From: Candidatus Gastranaerophilales bacterium
GTDB taxonomy: Bacteria; Cyanobacteriota; Vampirovibrionia; Gastranaerophilales; Gastranaerophilaceae
DNA length: 64,000 bases
Direction of reading: 5' to 3'
Assembly: GCA_017461425.1 (NCBI GenBank)
Contig: JAFTXY010000011.1
Coordinates: 62,001 to 126,000, forward strand
In this document: piece after piece, positions 26,934 through 36,457 of the stretch
Layout: each line of letters starts with the position of its first letter
Position numbering within the stretch: position 1 is the stretch's first letter
The notes under the pieces: generated by a model
Database searches by the model: none
The model's input: only the letters and a program-made list of their open reading frames with translations
What the model was told of the DNA's origin: nothing
Program-made: the position numbers and the translations under genes

Positions 26934-28859
26934 TTAATATGTTTGCTCTTTGAACACACTTGTTTTTAGAACATTTAAATAATTTTCATTTAAATGTGCC
27001 CAATCAAATAAAATTACTCCTTGCAATTTTAGCTTTCTAACGATGTGAATTTGTTTTAATAAATCTTCTGGATCAGATTCAATAAAACCGGCAAAAAGAC
27101 CGGGGTAAACACGGGCTTCGTTTGAAGTTTTTCTTTTAATTTCTTCTAACATATTTTTAGCAAGACTATCATCACTTGTTAAAATTAATGGTGTAACAGC
27201 ATCTAAAAATCCTTGATTTGCCCATTTGTTCCAATCTTGGAATTTAGTTGCAAGACTTATTTTGTAATCAGGAAAAATTACAGTAGAGAATGTAATTTGC
27301 TTATATTTTAAAAGTCTTGAAACTCTTTGAACATAGTTTGTGATTTTATCTCTTCTATATTCGCACCAATTATTCCATAGTAAACTATGCGGCTGGATTT
27401 CTATTGGGTCAATTTCGTATATTTCTCCAAATTCATTTCGAGCAAATTGAGTGTAGCCCCATTGATTGTTATAATTTTCCTTTGAAATATTTGGATATCT
27501 AACATAATCAACGTTAATACCGTCAACTCTATATTTTGTTGTTATTTCATCAATTAGTTTTATTAAAAAATCAACTACTTCCGGATTGGCTGGGTCAAGA
27601 AAATAACCATTATGTTCTTGAGGATGCGGAACATAACCTAAATAATCAGCTTTTTGTTTTGTTCTATTCATCCATTCCGGTTTAATTGCGAGAATGGAAT
27701 CTTTGTATGTTTCTGGTGAACGATTTCCTACATAAAAACTTTCAAACCAAACATGAACTTTAATATTTCTTTTATGAGCTTCTTTAACCCAAATAGCTAG
27801 TGGGTCGATTCCTAAAAAAGTTGTGTTTTGTTTTTCAAAACCATATTCTTCCATTGTTTCTGATGGGAAGATTGTTCTTCCGTGGAAATATGTTTCTAAA
27901 AATATATTATTAATTCCTGTTTGTTTGATTTTATCCAATGTTTTTTGGATGTCGTTGATTGTTCTTTCTGTTGGGCGAATCCAAGTTCCTTTTAGTTCAT
28001 CTTTTATATATGGAAGAGTGTATCTGTATGCTAAAGATGCATTTTCAATAGCTTCTTTAGCGCATTCTAGAGAATTGTCAGAACTATCTTTTTGAGATTT
28101 TTTATATTGTTGTTTTGCTTTTTTTAAGTAATAATAAATAAATTTATCATCTCTTGAAGCATAGTCTGATTTTGTTGAGATTAAAATATCCTCTACTTGA
28201 TTAATTTTTGATTTTGCAAAAAATCTATAGCTTTCAATTGTTGTATAAGCTTTTATTGTTCTGTCTTGGATTTCGACTTTTGTACCTATTTTTAAGTTGT
28301 CATTTATCCATTTTTTAGCACTACCATGTCCTGAAATAACAAAACCATCTCTTGGAATTGTAGAATTTGCACCTGTTAATTTGACAACAATGCCATCTTC
28401 AACGATAGCTTCTTTGCCAAATTCATTTGTTTGGGTTGTTCTGCCAAAACCCCTTTCGTATATTACAAGCTGACCAGGACCTCTATATCCAGGATATGAA
28501 TTTGTTGCTTCTTCAATATCTTTTGGATAAATAGCATTGATTTTTCTTGTAGATTCGCCTAAAATTCTATCTCTTGGGTCTTTTAATTTGATATTTTCGC
28601 AAACTTCTTCTTTTTCTTTATCTTTTTTTCTTCTGTTTTCTATATTTTTTTCTTTTATTTCTTTATATTCTTTTAAATCGTTTTCATTTTTTGGAACATA
28701 GAGTAAATTTTCATTTTTTTGTTCGCTTTTTTGTTCATATTGGACTGGTTCAATAACGTTTAGGGCATCTACAGTTATTGGGGTTGAATCAGCTAAAGCT
28801 ATAGAGGAAGTAAAAAAGACAATACAGGCTAATATGTTTAATAATTTAAATTTTTTCAA
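26934..28859 (-). CDS. Exported GHL10-type glycoside hydrolase-like protein, 641 aa
   Basis: TTG start at 28859 preceded by AGAGGAAAAA. Signal peptide MKKFKLLNILACIVFFTSSIALA. Residues ~45-100 are charged and disordered; ~280-640 form the family 10-like glycosidase fold: LKGTWIRPTERTINDIQKTLDKIKQTGINNIFLET, HVWFESFYVGN, YFLDPANPEVVDFLIKLI, VDGINVDYVRYP and GVILFDWAHL. The D-Y-R loop (NVDYVRYP) is typical of the active-site strand. Related proteins are found in cyanobacteria and Bacteroides, generally secreted. Substrate unknown; cell-wall or surface glycan is plausible. Confidence 0.85.
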   Translation of the reverse strand: MKKFKLLNILACIVFFTSSIALADSTPITVDALNVIEPVQYEQKSEQKNENLLYVPKNENDLKEYKEIKEKNIENRRKKDKEKEEVCENIKLKDPRDRILGESTRKINAIYPKDIEEATNSYPGYRGPGQLVIYERGFGRTTQTNEFGKEAIVEDGIVVKLTGANSTIPRDGFVISGHGSAKKWINDNLKIGTKVEIQDRTIKAYTTIESYRFFAKSKINQVEDILISTKSDYASRDDKFIYYYLKKAKQQYKKSQKDSSDNSLECAKEAIENASLAYRYTLPYIKDELKGTWIRPTERTINDIQKTLDKIKQTGINNIFLETYFHGRTIFPSETMEEYGFEKQNTTFLGIDPLAIWVKEAHKRNIKVHVWFESFYVGNRSPETYKDSILAIKPEWMNRTKQKADYLGYVPHPQEHNGYFLDPANPEVVDFLIKLIDEITTKYRVDGINVDYVRYPNISKENYNNQWGYTQFARNEFGEIYEIDPIEIQPHSLLWNNWCEYRRDKITNYVQRVSRLLKYKQITFSTVIFPDYKISLATKFQDWNKWANQGFLDAVTPLILTSDDSLAKNMLEEIKRKTSNEARVYPGLFAGFIESDPEDLLKQIHIVRKLKLQGVILFDWAHLNENYLNVLKTSVFKEQTY

Positions 28860-28940
28860 TTTTTCCTCTAATATTCCGTTTGTTTAATTTGTATAAATTT
28901 TATAATAAAATCCGCACTAGGGCAAAGTTTTAACAAATTT

Positions 28941-30533
28941 TTAAATTAATGTTTTGGCAAATTCTAAAGTTTTTTCGTTTATTTCACCACTAGCAAGTTG
29001 AGCCAATGCTTTTAGTTTATTTTCTTCATTTAATGTTTCTATTTTGATATCGGTTTCATCATTGTGTGTTTTTGTAATCCAGATGAAATTATCAGCTTTA
29101 GCACAAATTATTGGTTGATGAGTAATGCAGATTATTTGTGTTTCTTTTGATAATTCAATCATATTTTGCGCGACGGAATTTGATGTAATACCAGAAATTC
29201 CTGTATCAATTTCATCAAATACAACAGTTTTTACTTTATCAACATTTGCAAAAATTGTTTTTAGAGCAAGCATAACTCTTGATATTTCGCCACCTGACGC
29301 AACACGTGATAATGGCATTGGATTTTGATTTTTATTTGTTGAGATTAAAAATTCAACATTATTTTGCCCAAGTTCGTTATTTGGTATTTTTTGAATTGAA
29401 ATATCAAATTGAGCTTCTTTTAATTCAAGATTTTTTAATTTTTCTTCTATTAATGTTGATAATTCTTTTGCATTTTTAGTTCTATATTCTTCAATTCTTT
29501 CCGCTAATAAATTAATTTGCGCGTAAAGAGAATTGTAATTTTCTTCTAGTTTTTCAATATCATTATCATCCGAAGTTAATTCGTTTAATTTTTTTTCAAT
29601 GTTATTTCTTTCAAAATCTAAATCGGCGCCATATTTTCTTTTTAATTTTTGAATTAAGGATATTCTTTCATTTAATTCATCTAATCTTTGCGGATTTAAT
29701 TCTAAATTAGAAGAGTAATCCCTTAAAAAATTAGCACTTTCTTTTAAATTTTCATACGCATCAAATAAAACAGATTCTGTTTCTTTTAGATTTTTATCCA
29801 GTTGAGCTAATGTTGAAATTGTGTATTTAATTTTGCTTAAAGCCTCAACAATGCTTTGATTATCTCCGTATAATGCATAATATGAGCTATAGCTCCCTTC
29901 TTTTAGCTCTTGAACATTAGATAATATATCAAGTTCTTCTTTTAATTCTTCTTCCTCGTTTTCTTTGATAGCCGCATCATCAAGCTCTTTTAATTGAAAA
30001 CGAAGAAATTCTATTTCTTTTTCATTATCTTGAAAATTTTCTTTAGATTTTTTTAATTTTTTCTCTGTTTCTTTGTATTCAATATAGGTTTCTTTATAAT
30101 TTTTTAAAAGTTCAACATATTCTGGATTTTTTTTAGAAATATAGTTATCCAATAAGATTATATGGTTTTTGGGTAACATATAATTATATGTTTGATGTTG
30201 AGAATGTATATCTACCAAGTTTTCTCTAAATTCTTTTATTTCATCTTGTGAGGATAAAATTCCATTTAATCTAAATTTTGATTGGGACATTATTTCTCTT
30301 GATATAACTGTTTCTTGCCCATCTTGTTCAAATGTTGCCTCAATTAGACAAGGGATATTTTTATCAAACAGCATTTCTTTATTAATTTTTGCCCCTAAAA
30401 CACAATCAAGAGCTTTAATAATAATACTTTTGCCGGCACCAGTTTCGCCGCATAAAACATTGAAACCTTGTTTAAATTCAAGATTTGCTTCTTTTAATAG
30501 TATGAAATTTTTAATAAATAATGATTTTAACAT
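28941..30533 (-). CDS. recN: DNA repair protein RecN
   Basis: SMC-like ATPase acting early in double-strand-break repair. Walker A is GETGAGKSIIIKALD near residue 30, the ABC signature is ASGGEISRVMLALK, and Walker B is VVFDEIDTGISG; a long coiled coil lies between. 530 aa is slightly shorter than usual. It begins 1 nt after the stop of nadK, a pairing common in bacteria. Confidence 0.95.
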   Translation of the reverse strand: MLKSLFIKNFILLKEANLEFKQGFNVLCGETGAGKSIIIKALDCVLGAKINKEMLFDKNIPCLIEATFEQDGQETVISREIMSQSKFRLNGILSSQDEIKEFRENLVDIHSQHQTYNYMLPKNHIILLDNYISKKNPEYVELLKNYKETYIEYKETEKKLKKSKENFQDNEKEIEFLRFQLKELDDAAIKENEEEELKEELDILSNVQELKEGSYSSYYALYGDNQSIVEALSKIKYTISTLAQLDKNLKETESVLFDAYENLKESANFLRDYSSNLELNPQRLDELNERISLIQKLKRKYGADLDFERNNIEKKLNELTSDDNDIEKLEENYNSLYAQINLLAERIEEYRTKNAKELSTLIEEKLKNLELKEAQFDISIQKIPNNELGQNNVEFLISTNKNQNPMPLSRVASGGEISRVMLALKTIFANVDKVKTVVFDEIDTGISGITSNSVAQNMIELSKETQIICITHQPIICAKADNFIWITKTHNDETDIKIETLNEENKLKALAQLASGEINEKTLEFAKTLI

Positions 30534-30534
30534 T

Positions 30535-31332
30535 TTATTTTCTAGGTGGCAGTGACCAATGTAATTTTTCTTTTAAAATATCATAAAATTTGTCTTTTTG
30601 TTGGTTTAAAATTAATAATTTCGCATAATTTTGATTTTTTTCAATTTCAATTTCGTTATCTATGCACAAATCGACTTGTCCATCAAATGAAACATTTAAT
30701 TTTTGATTTGGTTCGTATGTTTTTATTGCAATTTTTTCATTATTTGGAATTACAACAGGACGAGTGTTTAAAGTATGTGGGCAAATAGGAATAATTAAAA
30801 AACAATCCACATAAGGAGAAATAATTGGTCCTCCTGCTGATAATGAATATGCGGTTGAACCTGTTGGGGTTGCGATAATTAAACCGTCTGCAACATAAGA
30901 ACATAATTTTTTATTATTAATGTATAAATCAAGAGTTGATGTTCTTGAACAATTAATTCCTTTAATTACAATATCGTTTAAAGCTGTATTATTTTGACTT
31001 TTTAACATTAAGCGGTTTTCGATTTCGTAATCTTTTGTTTTTAATTTTTCAATAACATTATCAATTTCATTTGGTCGAGCTTGTGCTAAATAGCCCAATC
31101 TTCCCATATTAAAGCCTAAAATTGGGGTAGAATTTTCACTATAAAATCTTGCAGCTTTTAAAAATGTTCCATCTCCGCCAATTATTATCGCTAAATCAAG
31201 ATTTTTTTCTAGGTTTTCTATTGAAAAAATTTTTGAGTTTTCGAGTTTTTTTTCAATTTCAATTGCAAGAGTTTTTGATTCAGAAATATCTGAATTATAA
31301 ATTATTCCTATATTTTTAAAAGTTTCTTGCAT
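30535..31332 (-). CDS. nadK: NAD kinase
   Basis: Phosphorylates NAD to NADP. The GGDGT motif is IIGGDGTFLKAARF near residue 52; downstream GFNMGRLGYLAQ, GLIIATPTGSTAYSLSAGGPI and PICPHTLNTRPVVIP are all conserved. 265 aa is normal. TAAAAT at 31339-31344 (minus strand) ends 6 nt before the ATG with no Shine-Dalgarno, so the nadK-recN mRNA is probably leaderless. Divergent from malQ. Confidence 0.95.
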   Translation of the reverse strand: MQETFKNIGIIYNSDISESKTLAIEIEKKLENSKIFSIENLEKNLDLAIIIGGDGTFLKAARFYSENSTPILGFNMGRLGYLAQARPNEIDNVIEKLKTKDYEIENRLMLKSQNNTALNDIVIKGINCSRTSTLDLYINNKKLCSYVADGLIIATPTGSTAYSLSAGGPIISPYVDCFLIIPICPHTLNTRPVVIPNNEKIAIKTYEPNQKLNVSFDGQVDLCIDNEIEIEKNQNYAKLLILNQQKDKFYDILKEKLHWSLPPRK

Positions 31333-31418
31333 ATTTGTATTTTAGCGCAAAATTTAATAAAAATAAATTTTTTAAATTCGCTTGTTTTTTAAATTATTTT
31401 TTGTTAACCTTAAAGTCT

Positions 31419-33374
31419 ATGAAAATATATAATGTTGTTAGGGAAGCGAATGGTAATTTTGGTCGAAATATTACCTTTAATCGCAAATTAAAAGAAACTG
31501 AAAAAAAAGACTACACAAAAACCATCACCGATACTATGGACTATCTAGGAATTGTCAATAGAGCTTTGATTATCCATGGAAGTAGTTTTCCTGCAGATAA
31601 AGAAAGAGATGTTGATCAAAGAATAGGAAGCCCATATAATGCTGATGCGTTTTTAGAATTTGCAAAATTACATGGATTTAATGGCATTCAATTAGGTCCA
31701 AATGGAAAATTGAACAAAGGTGACACGTCACCATATTCTTCTTCTATTTTTGCAAAAAACCCTTTGTTTATTGATTTTTCTCAATTAGCTACACCAAAAT
31801 TTGCTTCAATATTATCCGAAGATGAATTATATGGTGAAACTTATGAAGTTGAATCTAATGGTAAAAATTATGATGTTTCTGATTACAAAGAAGCGCAAGT
31901 TGTTACTGATAGATTAATGGATAAAGCATATGCTAATTTTAAAGAAAAATTAGCTCAAAAAGATGCAAAAGCACAAAAATTAAACAAAGAATTTAGAGCA
32001 TTCCAAGATGAAAATAGTTATTGGCTTGAATATTATTCTGTTTTAGATGTTATTTCAAATAAATATGGAACAGATTATTATCCACATTGGTCAAAAGAAG
32101 ATGCTCAATTAATTCAAGGTGTTAAACAAGCGCAACAACCTGCTATAGCTAGATATAATCAAATTAGAAAGGATAACGCTGATTATATCGAAAAATATAA
32201 ATTTACTCAGTTTGTTGTTGATAAACAAGCAAAAGAAGATACAAAAAAACGTGGCGATTTTGTTTATATTGGCGATTTATTGGTAGGTGCTTCATCTTTT
32301 GATGAAATGATTTTTGCTGATGTATTCAAGCCAGGATATAAAATTGGGGCAAAAAATGGTGGTGTTTTTGATTCACCTCAATTATGGAATGTGCCTTTGG
32401 TTGATCCTGATAAATTATTTAAACCAAATGGTGAATTAGCAGAAGGTGGAGAATTTTTAAGATTAAAAGTTAAGAAAGCACTGCAAGATGCAAAAAATAT
32501 AAGAATTGACCATGCCATGGGTTTAGTCGATCCATTTATATATAAGCCAGAAACTGTTGTATATGGTACAAAAATGGATAATGGCAAAGAAGTTTCTTAT
32601 CCTTTAAGAGAAAAACTTCAAGCAGGATTTTTATCTCAAATGGGAATAGATAGAAAACAAAACTATCAAAGAGTTATCCCGGAAATCATTCTTCCTGTTT
32701 TAAAAGAAGCAAAAATTGATCCAAAAAGTGCAGTATGGGAAGATTTGGGCTATGATGAAACAGGGGTTTTCAATAGAATATTTAGAAAACAAGAAGGTTT
32801 GCCTGGCATGAATGTTTTATTATGGGATAGAGGCGAAACATCTAAACCTGAAAATTGGGCATTTGTGACATGTCATGACAATCCTCCAACCGCAAAAGTT
32901 ATAGAATCCAATGATAAAAATCCAAATGCTTGGAATTTAGATTATTTAGCAGGCTATTTAAATCCAAATTCGAGAAAACCATATCAAAGAAGTTCTTTTA
33001 GAGATAAAATTGCAAGAAATCCGCATGAACTTTTAAAAGCAAAATATGCGGAATTAATGCGTTCAACAAAGAATATTCAAATTTCATTTATGGATTTCTT
33101 TGGAATTAATAAACAATACAATACCCCAGGTACTACTGGACCACAAAACTGGACATTGCGATTAAATTCAGATTATGAAGATACTTATTATAAATCTTTG
33201 GCTAACAATGAAAACGCAATGAATATGCCAGAAATATTATCAATTGCTCTTCAGGCAAAAGCTGATATGGATGTTGCTCAAGGATTAAAAACCCAAGCTC
33301 AATCAGATAGAGAAATTGCTCCTATGATGAAAAAATTGGGCGAATATTCATCAATATTAAAAGAAAAAGAATAA
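31419..33374 (+). CDS. malQ: 4-alpha-glucanotransferase (amylomaltase), 651 aa
   Basis: Transfers alpha-1,4-glucan segments in glycogen or maltodextrin metabolism (GH77). The catalytic blocks are RIDHAMGLVDPF (nucleophile Asp), VWEDLGYDETGVFNRI (acid Glu) and TCHDNPPTAKV, with LPGMNVLLWDRG between. The ATG at 31419 (MKIYNVVREANGNFGRNITF) is preferred to the hydrophobic upstream extension. Longer than common MalQ (~500 aa), with insertions around residues 150-300. The N-terminus resembles the MKI-start tag of other proteins here. Glycogen synthase lies at 45 kb. Confidence 0.9.
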   Translation: MKIYNVVREANGNFGRNITFNRKLKETEKKDYTKTITDTMDYLGIVNRALIIHGSSFPADKERDVDQRIGSPYNADAFLEFAKLHGFNGIQLGPNGKLNKGDTSPYSSSIFAKNPLFIDFSQLATPKFASILSEDELYGETYEVESNGKNYDVSDYKEAQVVTDRLMDKAYANFKEKLAQKDAKAQKLNKEFRAFQDENSYWLEYYSVLDVISNKYGTDYYPHWSKEDAQLIQGVKQAQQPAIARYNQIRKDNADYIEKYKFTQFVVDKQAKEDTKKRGDFVYIGDLLVGASSFDEMIFADVFKPGYKIGAKNGGVFDSPQLWNVPLVDPDKLFKPNGELAEGGEFLRLKVKKALQDAKNIRIDHAMGLVDPFIYKPETVVYGTKMDNGKEVSYPLREKLQAGFLSQMGIDRKQNYQRVIPEIILPVLKEAKIDPKSAVWEDLGYDETGVFNRIFRKQEGLPGMNVLLWDRGETSKPENWAFVTCHDNPPTAKVIESNDKNPNAWNLDYLAGYLNPNSRKPYQRSSFRDKIARNPHELLKAKYAELMRSTKNIQISFMDFFGINKQYNTPGTTGPQNWTLRLNSDYEDTYYKSLANNENAMNMPEILSIALQAKADMDVAQGLKTQAQSDREIAPMMKKLGEYSSILKEKE

Positions 33375-33394
33375 GAATAATAAATGAATAATGC

Positions 33395-33425
33395 AAAAAA
33401 GCCCAAAGATATCTTTGGGCTTTTT
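33395..33425. terminator. Bidirectional terminator after malQ
   Basis: Perfect 20-nt palindrome at 33401-33420 (GCCCAAAGAT / ATCTTTGGGC) flanked by an A-run and a T-run. Confidence 0.88.
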
Positions 33426-33446
33426 GGATAAATATATTATAAATTA

Positions 33447-33809
33447 TTATGAACTGAAAGACATAAGTGCTTTCACTGAGCGAGCAGTATCTTGCACTTC
33501 TTTTTCAGAATGCATATTAATTGTATCGTCAAGAATTTTAATTGCTTCTTGTTTATCTTTTAGAGCTAACAATTCATTGATTGCACACATAGCAACTCTA
33601 GCAGATAAATCGTTGATACCTTTTCCTTTGTTTACAATCATTAGCTCAAGAGCATTATGAGTGTTTTTGCGAATTAGAGCTTTGCTTGTTAATTCTCTAA
33701 TTTCGTCGATTGGACAATTTGTACCTAATTCATTTAAAACTTGAATTGACTCTTCATCTTTGTGTTTGCCAAGAGCTTCAATGATATTTTTAACTCTTCT
33801 ACTGTTCAT
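33447..33809 (-). CDS. HEAT-repeat-like hypothetical protein, 120 aa
   Basis: All-helical; paired-helix pattern (VKNIIEALGKHKDEESIQVLNELGTN..., ELTSKALIRKNTHNALELM..., ARVAMCAINELLALKDKQEAIKIL) is what HEAT or armadillo-like repeats look like, about three units. Probably a protein-binding scaffold. AAGGAG lies 7 nt before the ATG, inside the end of the upstream 161-aa gene, with which it overlaps by 11 bp. Confidence 0.72.
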   Translation of the reverse strand: MNSRRVKNIIEALGKHKDEESIQVLNELGTNCPIDEIRELTSKALIRKNTHNALELMIVNKGKGINDLSARVAMCAINELLALKDKQEAIKILDDTINMHSEKEVQDTARSVKALMSFSS

Positions 33810-34284
33810 TATTAACTCCTTGTAATTCGTTTGATAGCATTGATCTTAATTCACTAACCGGTTGATTTTGTAATCTTGATACGTTGTATTTAAAGATATC
33901 AAATTCAACTTTTGTATTTCCAATTTCTTGGATTTTTTTAGCAGCAGCTATTGTGCTGTCTTTAATTTTGTTTCCAAATGCGATTGCATTAGTTTTTAAT
34001 GATGAAAATTTATTGATAGTACCAACCCAAGCACTTGCCAATAATTTTCCTGTATTTTGCATTCTTTCTTTTAAAGAAATAGAATTGTTTTCTTTTGCTG
34101 CGTCTAATTTTTCAGCTTTTTCAAATACGTCCATTTGAATAACTGTACCTTTGAAAGTAATTCCAAATGGGTTTGTTTGTGTTGCTTGATTTGCCTTTTC
34201 GGTCTTTTCTGCTTTGTTAGATCTTAGAGCTTTAAATTTATTAAAAGCTTCAATACTAGATCTTAGGGGGGAAATTTTTTGCAT
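33799..34284 (-). CDS. Hypothetical protein with N-terminal TFKG motif, 161 aa
   Basis: Unrecognised. N-terminus MQKISPLRSSIEAFNKFKAL is followed by a polar linker and then NPFGITFKGTVIQMDVFEKAEKLD near residues 37-60, the clearest F-K-G motif of the window. The middle contains two helical stretches of moderate hydrophobicity (TGKLLASAWVGTINKF). No signal peptide. Co-transcribed with the HEAT-like gene downstream. Confidence 0.68.
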   Translation of the reverse strand: MQKISPLRSSIEAFNKFKALRSNKAEKTEKANQATQTNPFGITFKGTVIQMDVFEKAEKLDAAKENNSISLKERMQNTGKLLASAWVGTINKFSSLKTNAIAFGNKIKDSTIAAAKKIQEIGNTKVEFDIFKYNVSRLQNQPVSELRSMLSNELQGVNNEQ

Positions 34285-34354
34285 CTTTCTTGCCTTTCTC
34301 TTCCAATTCCTTATAATACGTTTATCCTATAAAAAGGTAACATATATGGAAGTT

Positions 34355-34387
34355 TAAAAAATCAATCTTTTGGTTGAAATTGATTAA
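34355..34387 (-). terminator. Terminator of the 380-aa amidohydrolase gene
   Basis: On the minus strand AATCAAT / ATTGATT with a 12-nt loop is followed by a T-run. 34285-34354 holds no other gene. Confidence 0.6.
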
Positions 34388-35530
34388 TTATTTGAAAGAT
34401 TTTGCAAAGTCAGAAATATTATTTGGAATGTTTATAAGCCCTGTTGGCGTTGGTTTTTGTTTGTTTTTATTATTTTGTATTAATTTTAAGATTCCAAAAA
34501 ATGCAATCCCAACTCCGCCGATAGTAGCCCCAAGTTTTGTTTTGTTTATATTTTTATTTGCAGTTTTTATAGCATTTTTAGGGAAAAATAAATTCATTGC
34601 ATTTTTATAAAAAATTTTATCTATAATATCATTTGCTTCGTCACCAAAATTTTGTTTAATCATAGTTTTTATTCCTGAAACCATTTTTTCATAGGCTTCT
34701 TTTTCGCTTATTCCTCCTTCAAGTTTTTCACCAAAACAACCTAAAGGTGCATCAGTTCCAAAAAGAATTCTATCAAGTGCTCCTATCTTTTTAAATGTTT
34801 CAATTAAGTCTTTAACATTTTCAAAAACTCCATCTGGTAAGCCATTTTTCCAGTCCATCCAAGATATATCGCAATATAATTTTGCATCATTCATTTGCAT
34901 AGATTTTCTGATTGCTGCTTTTGCTTCTATAAAATTCATTTCGCTTCCTGCTCCAGTATGACCCAAGATAACTGGTACATCTGGAAAGTTTTTCGCTAAT
35001 CTATAAATTGCGCTTCCACCCGAAATATCTGAGTCGCAATGGAATAAACAAGGAAGTTTTCTTTCTTGTGCAATTTTCAAATAATTTTGATACCATTCAT
35101 GAGAAGCTGAAATTTTTTGTCCAGAAGGACTAAAAGGCAAATCTCTAGGGTGAAATTTTAGACCAACAACTCTACTTCCTGCTTCATTTAAAGCCTCAAC
35201 AAGATTTTTAGGATTTCCTTGTGTTAAATTGGGTTGGCAGACTGCTAGAAGAGAAATTTTTTTATTGCCTTTTGTTGCTTCAAGAGCCTGTTTTAAGCCT
35301 TCTTTTTCTCCAATCGGGGTTTTGCCAATGCAATCAAGATTTGATACTATCACATGTTCTATTTCATCTGTTGATTGTGTTCCATTTATTGTTACGGTTA
35401 ATGGGTTTTTAATAAATTTGTCTAAGGTTTCTACTCCCCAATTTTTTCCATTTCCCCAATGACCAATATGCATATGAGAATCTATAATTTTTGCTTTAAA
35501 TGCAATAGAATTGGTAGGATTAATTTTCAT
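34388..35530 (-). CDS. Metal-dependent amidohydrolase with C-terminal membrane tail, 380 aa
   Basis: PF04909-like TIM-barrel hydrolase. Metal-site motifs are intact: IDSHMHIGHW (HxH) near residue 17, CLFHCDSD, VILGHTGAG and FGTDAPLG. The N-terminus is MKINPTNSIAFKAKI, an MKI-start with an AFKA motif. A C-terminal hydrophobic stretch (LGATIGGVGIAFFGILKLI, ~340-360) with flanking Lys suggests a tail anchor, which is unusual for the family. AAGGAGGTTTGTGCT is a strong ribosome site. Substrate unknown; decarboxylase-type activity (as in related ACMSD-like enzymes) is possible. Confidence 0.82.
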   Translation of the reverse strand: MKINPTNSIAFKAKIIDSHMHIGHWGNGKNWGVETLDKFIKNPLTVTINGTQSTDEIEHVIVSNLDCIGKTPIGEKEGLKQALEATKGNKKISLLAVCQPNLTQGNPKNLVEALNEAGSRVVGLKFHPRDLPFSPSGQKISASHEWYQNYLKIAQERKLPCLFHCDSDISGGSAIYRLAKNFPDVPVILGHTGAGSEMNFIEAKAAIRKSMQMNDAKLYCDISWMDWKNGLPDGVFENVKDLIETFKKIGALDRILFGTDAPLGCFGEKLEGGISEKEAYEKMVSGIKTMIKQNFGDEANDIIDKIFYKNAMNLFFPKNAIKTANKNINKTKLGATIGGVGIAFFGILKLIQNNKNKQKPTPTGLINIPNNISDFAKSFK

Positions 35531-35651
35531 AGCACAAACCTCCTTAAGGTATTAATTACCTTAATTTGCTACAAGAGCGATTTATAATACAATCTTTTAG
35601 TCTAGTATCTTCAATAATTATAGCTTTTTTAATGGTTTTATGCAATTGTTC

Positions 35652-36158
35652 TTAAAACTTTATAATCCCATGGAGTTCTAAAATATTAGAATTATAGATT
35701 AATAAATAAGAATTATTTTGTGGGATATAATATATTTGGGCTTCTGTCCATTCTATATCTTTTGGATTTTCTCCTTTGAGATATTTTCTGTATTCCTTTT
35801 CTTTTTCTTTTAAATATTTTTTATAGCTCATTTTTTCGACTTTTTCAGTTCGAGCGTCGATTGATTCATGGATTTGTGTTTTGATTATCGGGACTTTGGC
35901 TTTTAATTTATAGCTTTGATAAATTAAAAGAAAATCTAAATATTTATCAGGTTTTACATTGTAAAATCCTTTTTTTAGGCCATAACCCTCTTCGTTTACG
36001 ATATCATTTTCAATAACTAAAATAGTTCCTTCTCTTGGCTCTTTATTATATTTGTCAAGAAGTTTGGTTTCTTCTTTTTCTCCGCTATAATAAATTTCTT
36101 TTGGAACATATTGGTTTTTATAAAATTCATAAGCTATTAAATTATTATCAATAAGCAT
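35652..36158 (-). CDS. Hypothetical protein, 168 aa
   Basis: Unrecognised; rich in Tyr, Lys, Ile and Glu. It starts MLIDNNLIAYEFYKNQYVPKEIYYSG, and the central part EGYGLKKGFYNVKPDKYLDFLLIYQS is followed by a Lys/Glu helix and a beta-rich end (NSYLLIYNSNILELHG). No signal peptide. TATAAT at 36165-36170 (minus strand) ends 6 nt before the ATG, with no ribosome site, predicting a leaderless message. Confidence 0.68.
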   Translation of the reverse strand: MLIDNNLIAYEFYKNQYVPKEIYYSGEKEETKLLDKYNKEPREGTILVIENDIVNEEGYGLKKGFYNVKPDKYLDFLLIYQSYKLKAKVPIIKTQIHESIDARTEKVEKMSYKKYLKEKEKEYRKYLKGENPKDIEWTEAQIYYIPQNNSYLLIYNSNILELHGIIKF

Positions 36159-36200
36159 ATTTATATTATAAGATTTTTTATTACTTTTGCAAAAGCATCC

Positions 36201-36229
36201 TTGATATTTCTTTTTGTGCGTTGTAGAAT
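36201..36229 (+). promoter_or_regulatory. Promoter of the structured RNA and tRNA-Arg
   Basis: TTGATA (36201-36206), 17-bp spacer, TAGAAT (36224-36229). Transcription would begin near 36236, so the RNA segment at 36238-36360 and the tRNA share one primary transcript. Confidence 0.55.
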
Positions 36230-36237
36230 TATCTTAC

Positions 36238-36256
36238 AATTGAATATGTGCCTGTA
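36238..36256 (+). repeat. 19-bp direct repeat, copy 1
   Basis: Identical to 36369-36387; the last nine bases equal the first nine of the mature tRNA-Arg (GTGCCTGTA). Confidence 0.9.
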
Positions 36257-36360
36257 AAAGGCGGAGCCGGTGCAAAATCGGCAAACGATGAGTTTGACGA
36301 TTATAGTACTACGTAGGCGATGTAAGAGTTTTTGTTAAAAACTCCACAGGAGCAGATTGT
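36238..36360 (+). ncRNA. Unidentified structured RNA segment upstream of tRNA-Arg
   Basis: No match to a known class could be made. Visible hairpins: GCCG/CGGC around GTGCAAAAT; AAAC/GTTT around GATGA; the self-complementary CTACGTAG; and the perfect GAGTTTTT-GTT-AAAAACTC near 36328-36346. CCTGT near the start can pair with ACAGG near 36349, closing the whole domain. It opens with a 19-bp sequence repeated exactly at the start of the tRNA gene. Confidence 0.45.
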
Positions 36361-36368
36361 AAAAATAA

Positions 36369-36387
36369 AATTGAATATGTGCCTGTA
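36369..36387 (+). repeat. 19-bp direct repeat, copy 2
   Basis: Second exact copy, 131 bp downstream of the first; spans the tRNA 5' end and 10 bp before it. Confidence 0.9.
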
Positions 36388-36455
36388 GCTCAGCTGGATA
36401 GAGTGTTTGGCTACGAACCAAAAGGTCGGGGGTTCGAATCCCTCCAGGCACGCCA
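36379..36455 (+). tRNA. tRNA-Arg (anticodon ACG)
   Basis: Full cloverleaf: acceptor stem GTGCCTG/CAGGCAC, D arm GCTC-AGCTGGATA-GAGT, anticodon stem TTTGG/CCAAA around CTACGAA (anticodon ACG, wobble A normally edited to inosine), T arm with GGTTCGAATCC, discriminator G and an encoded CCA. Reads CGU/CGC/CGA codons. Confidence 0.96.
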
Positions 36456-36457
36456 TT

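Noticed and set aside
31335-31418. Hydrophobic N-terminal extension of malQ as a signal peptide
   Set aside because: It would begin 3 bp from the nadK start, inside the shared promoter region, and the MKI start at 31419 fits other proteins here; translation from upstream is unlikely.
36260-36320. Hammerhead ribozyme (CGATGAG followed by ACGA)
   Set aside because: The required CUGAUGA and CGAAA core elements are not present in the right order.
36238-36387. Integration (att) site at a tRNA gene
   Set aside because: The repeat covers the tRNA 5' end rather than the usual 3' end, only 131 bp separate the copies, and no integrase or mobile gene is near.
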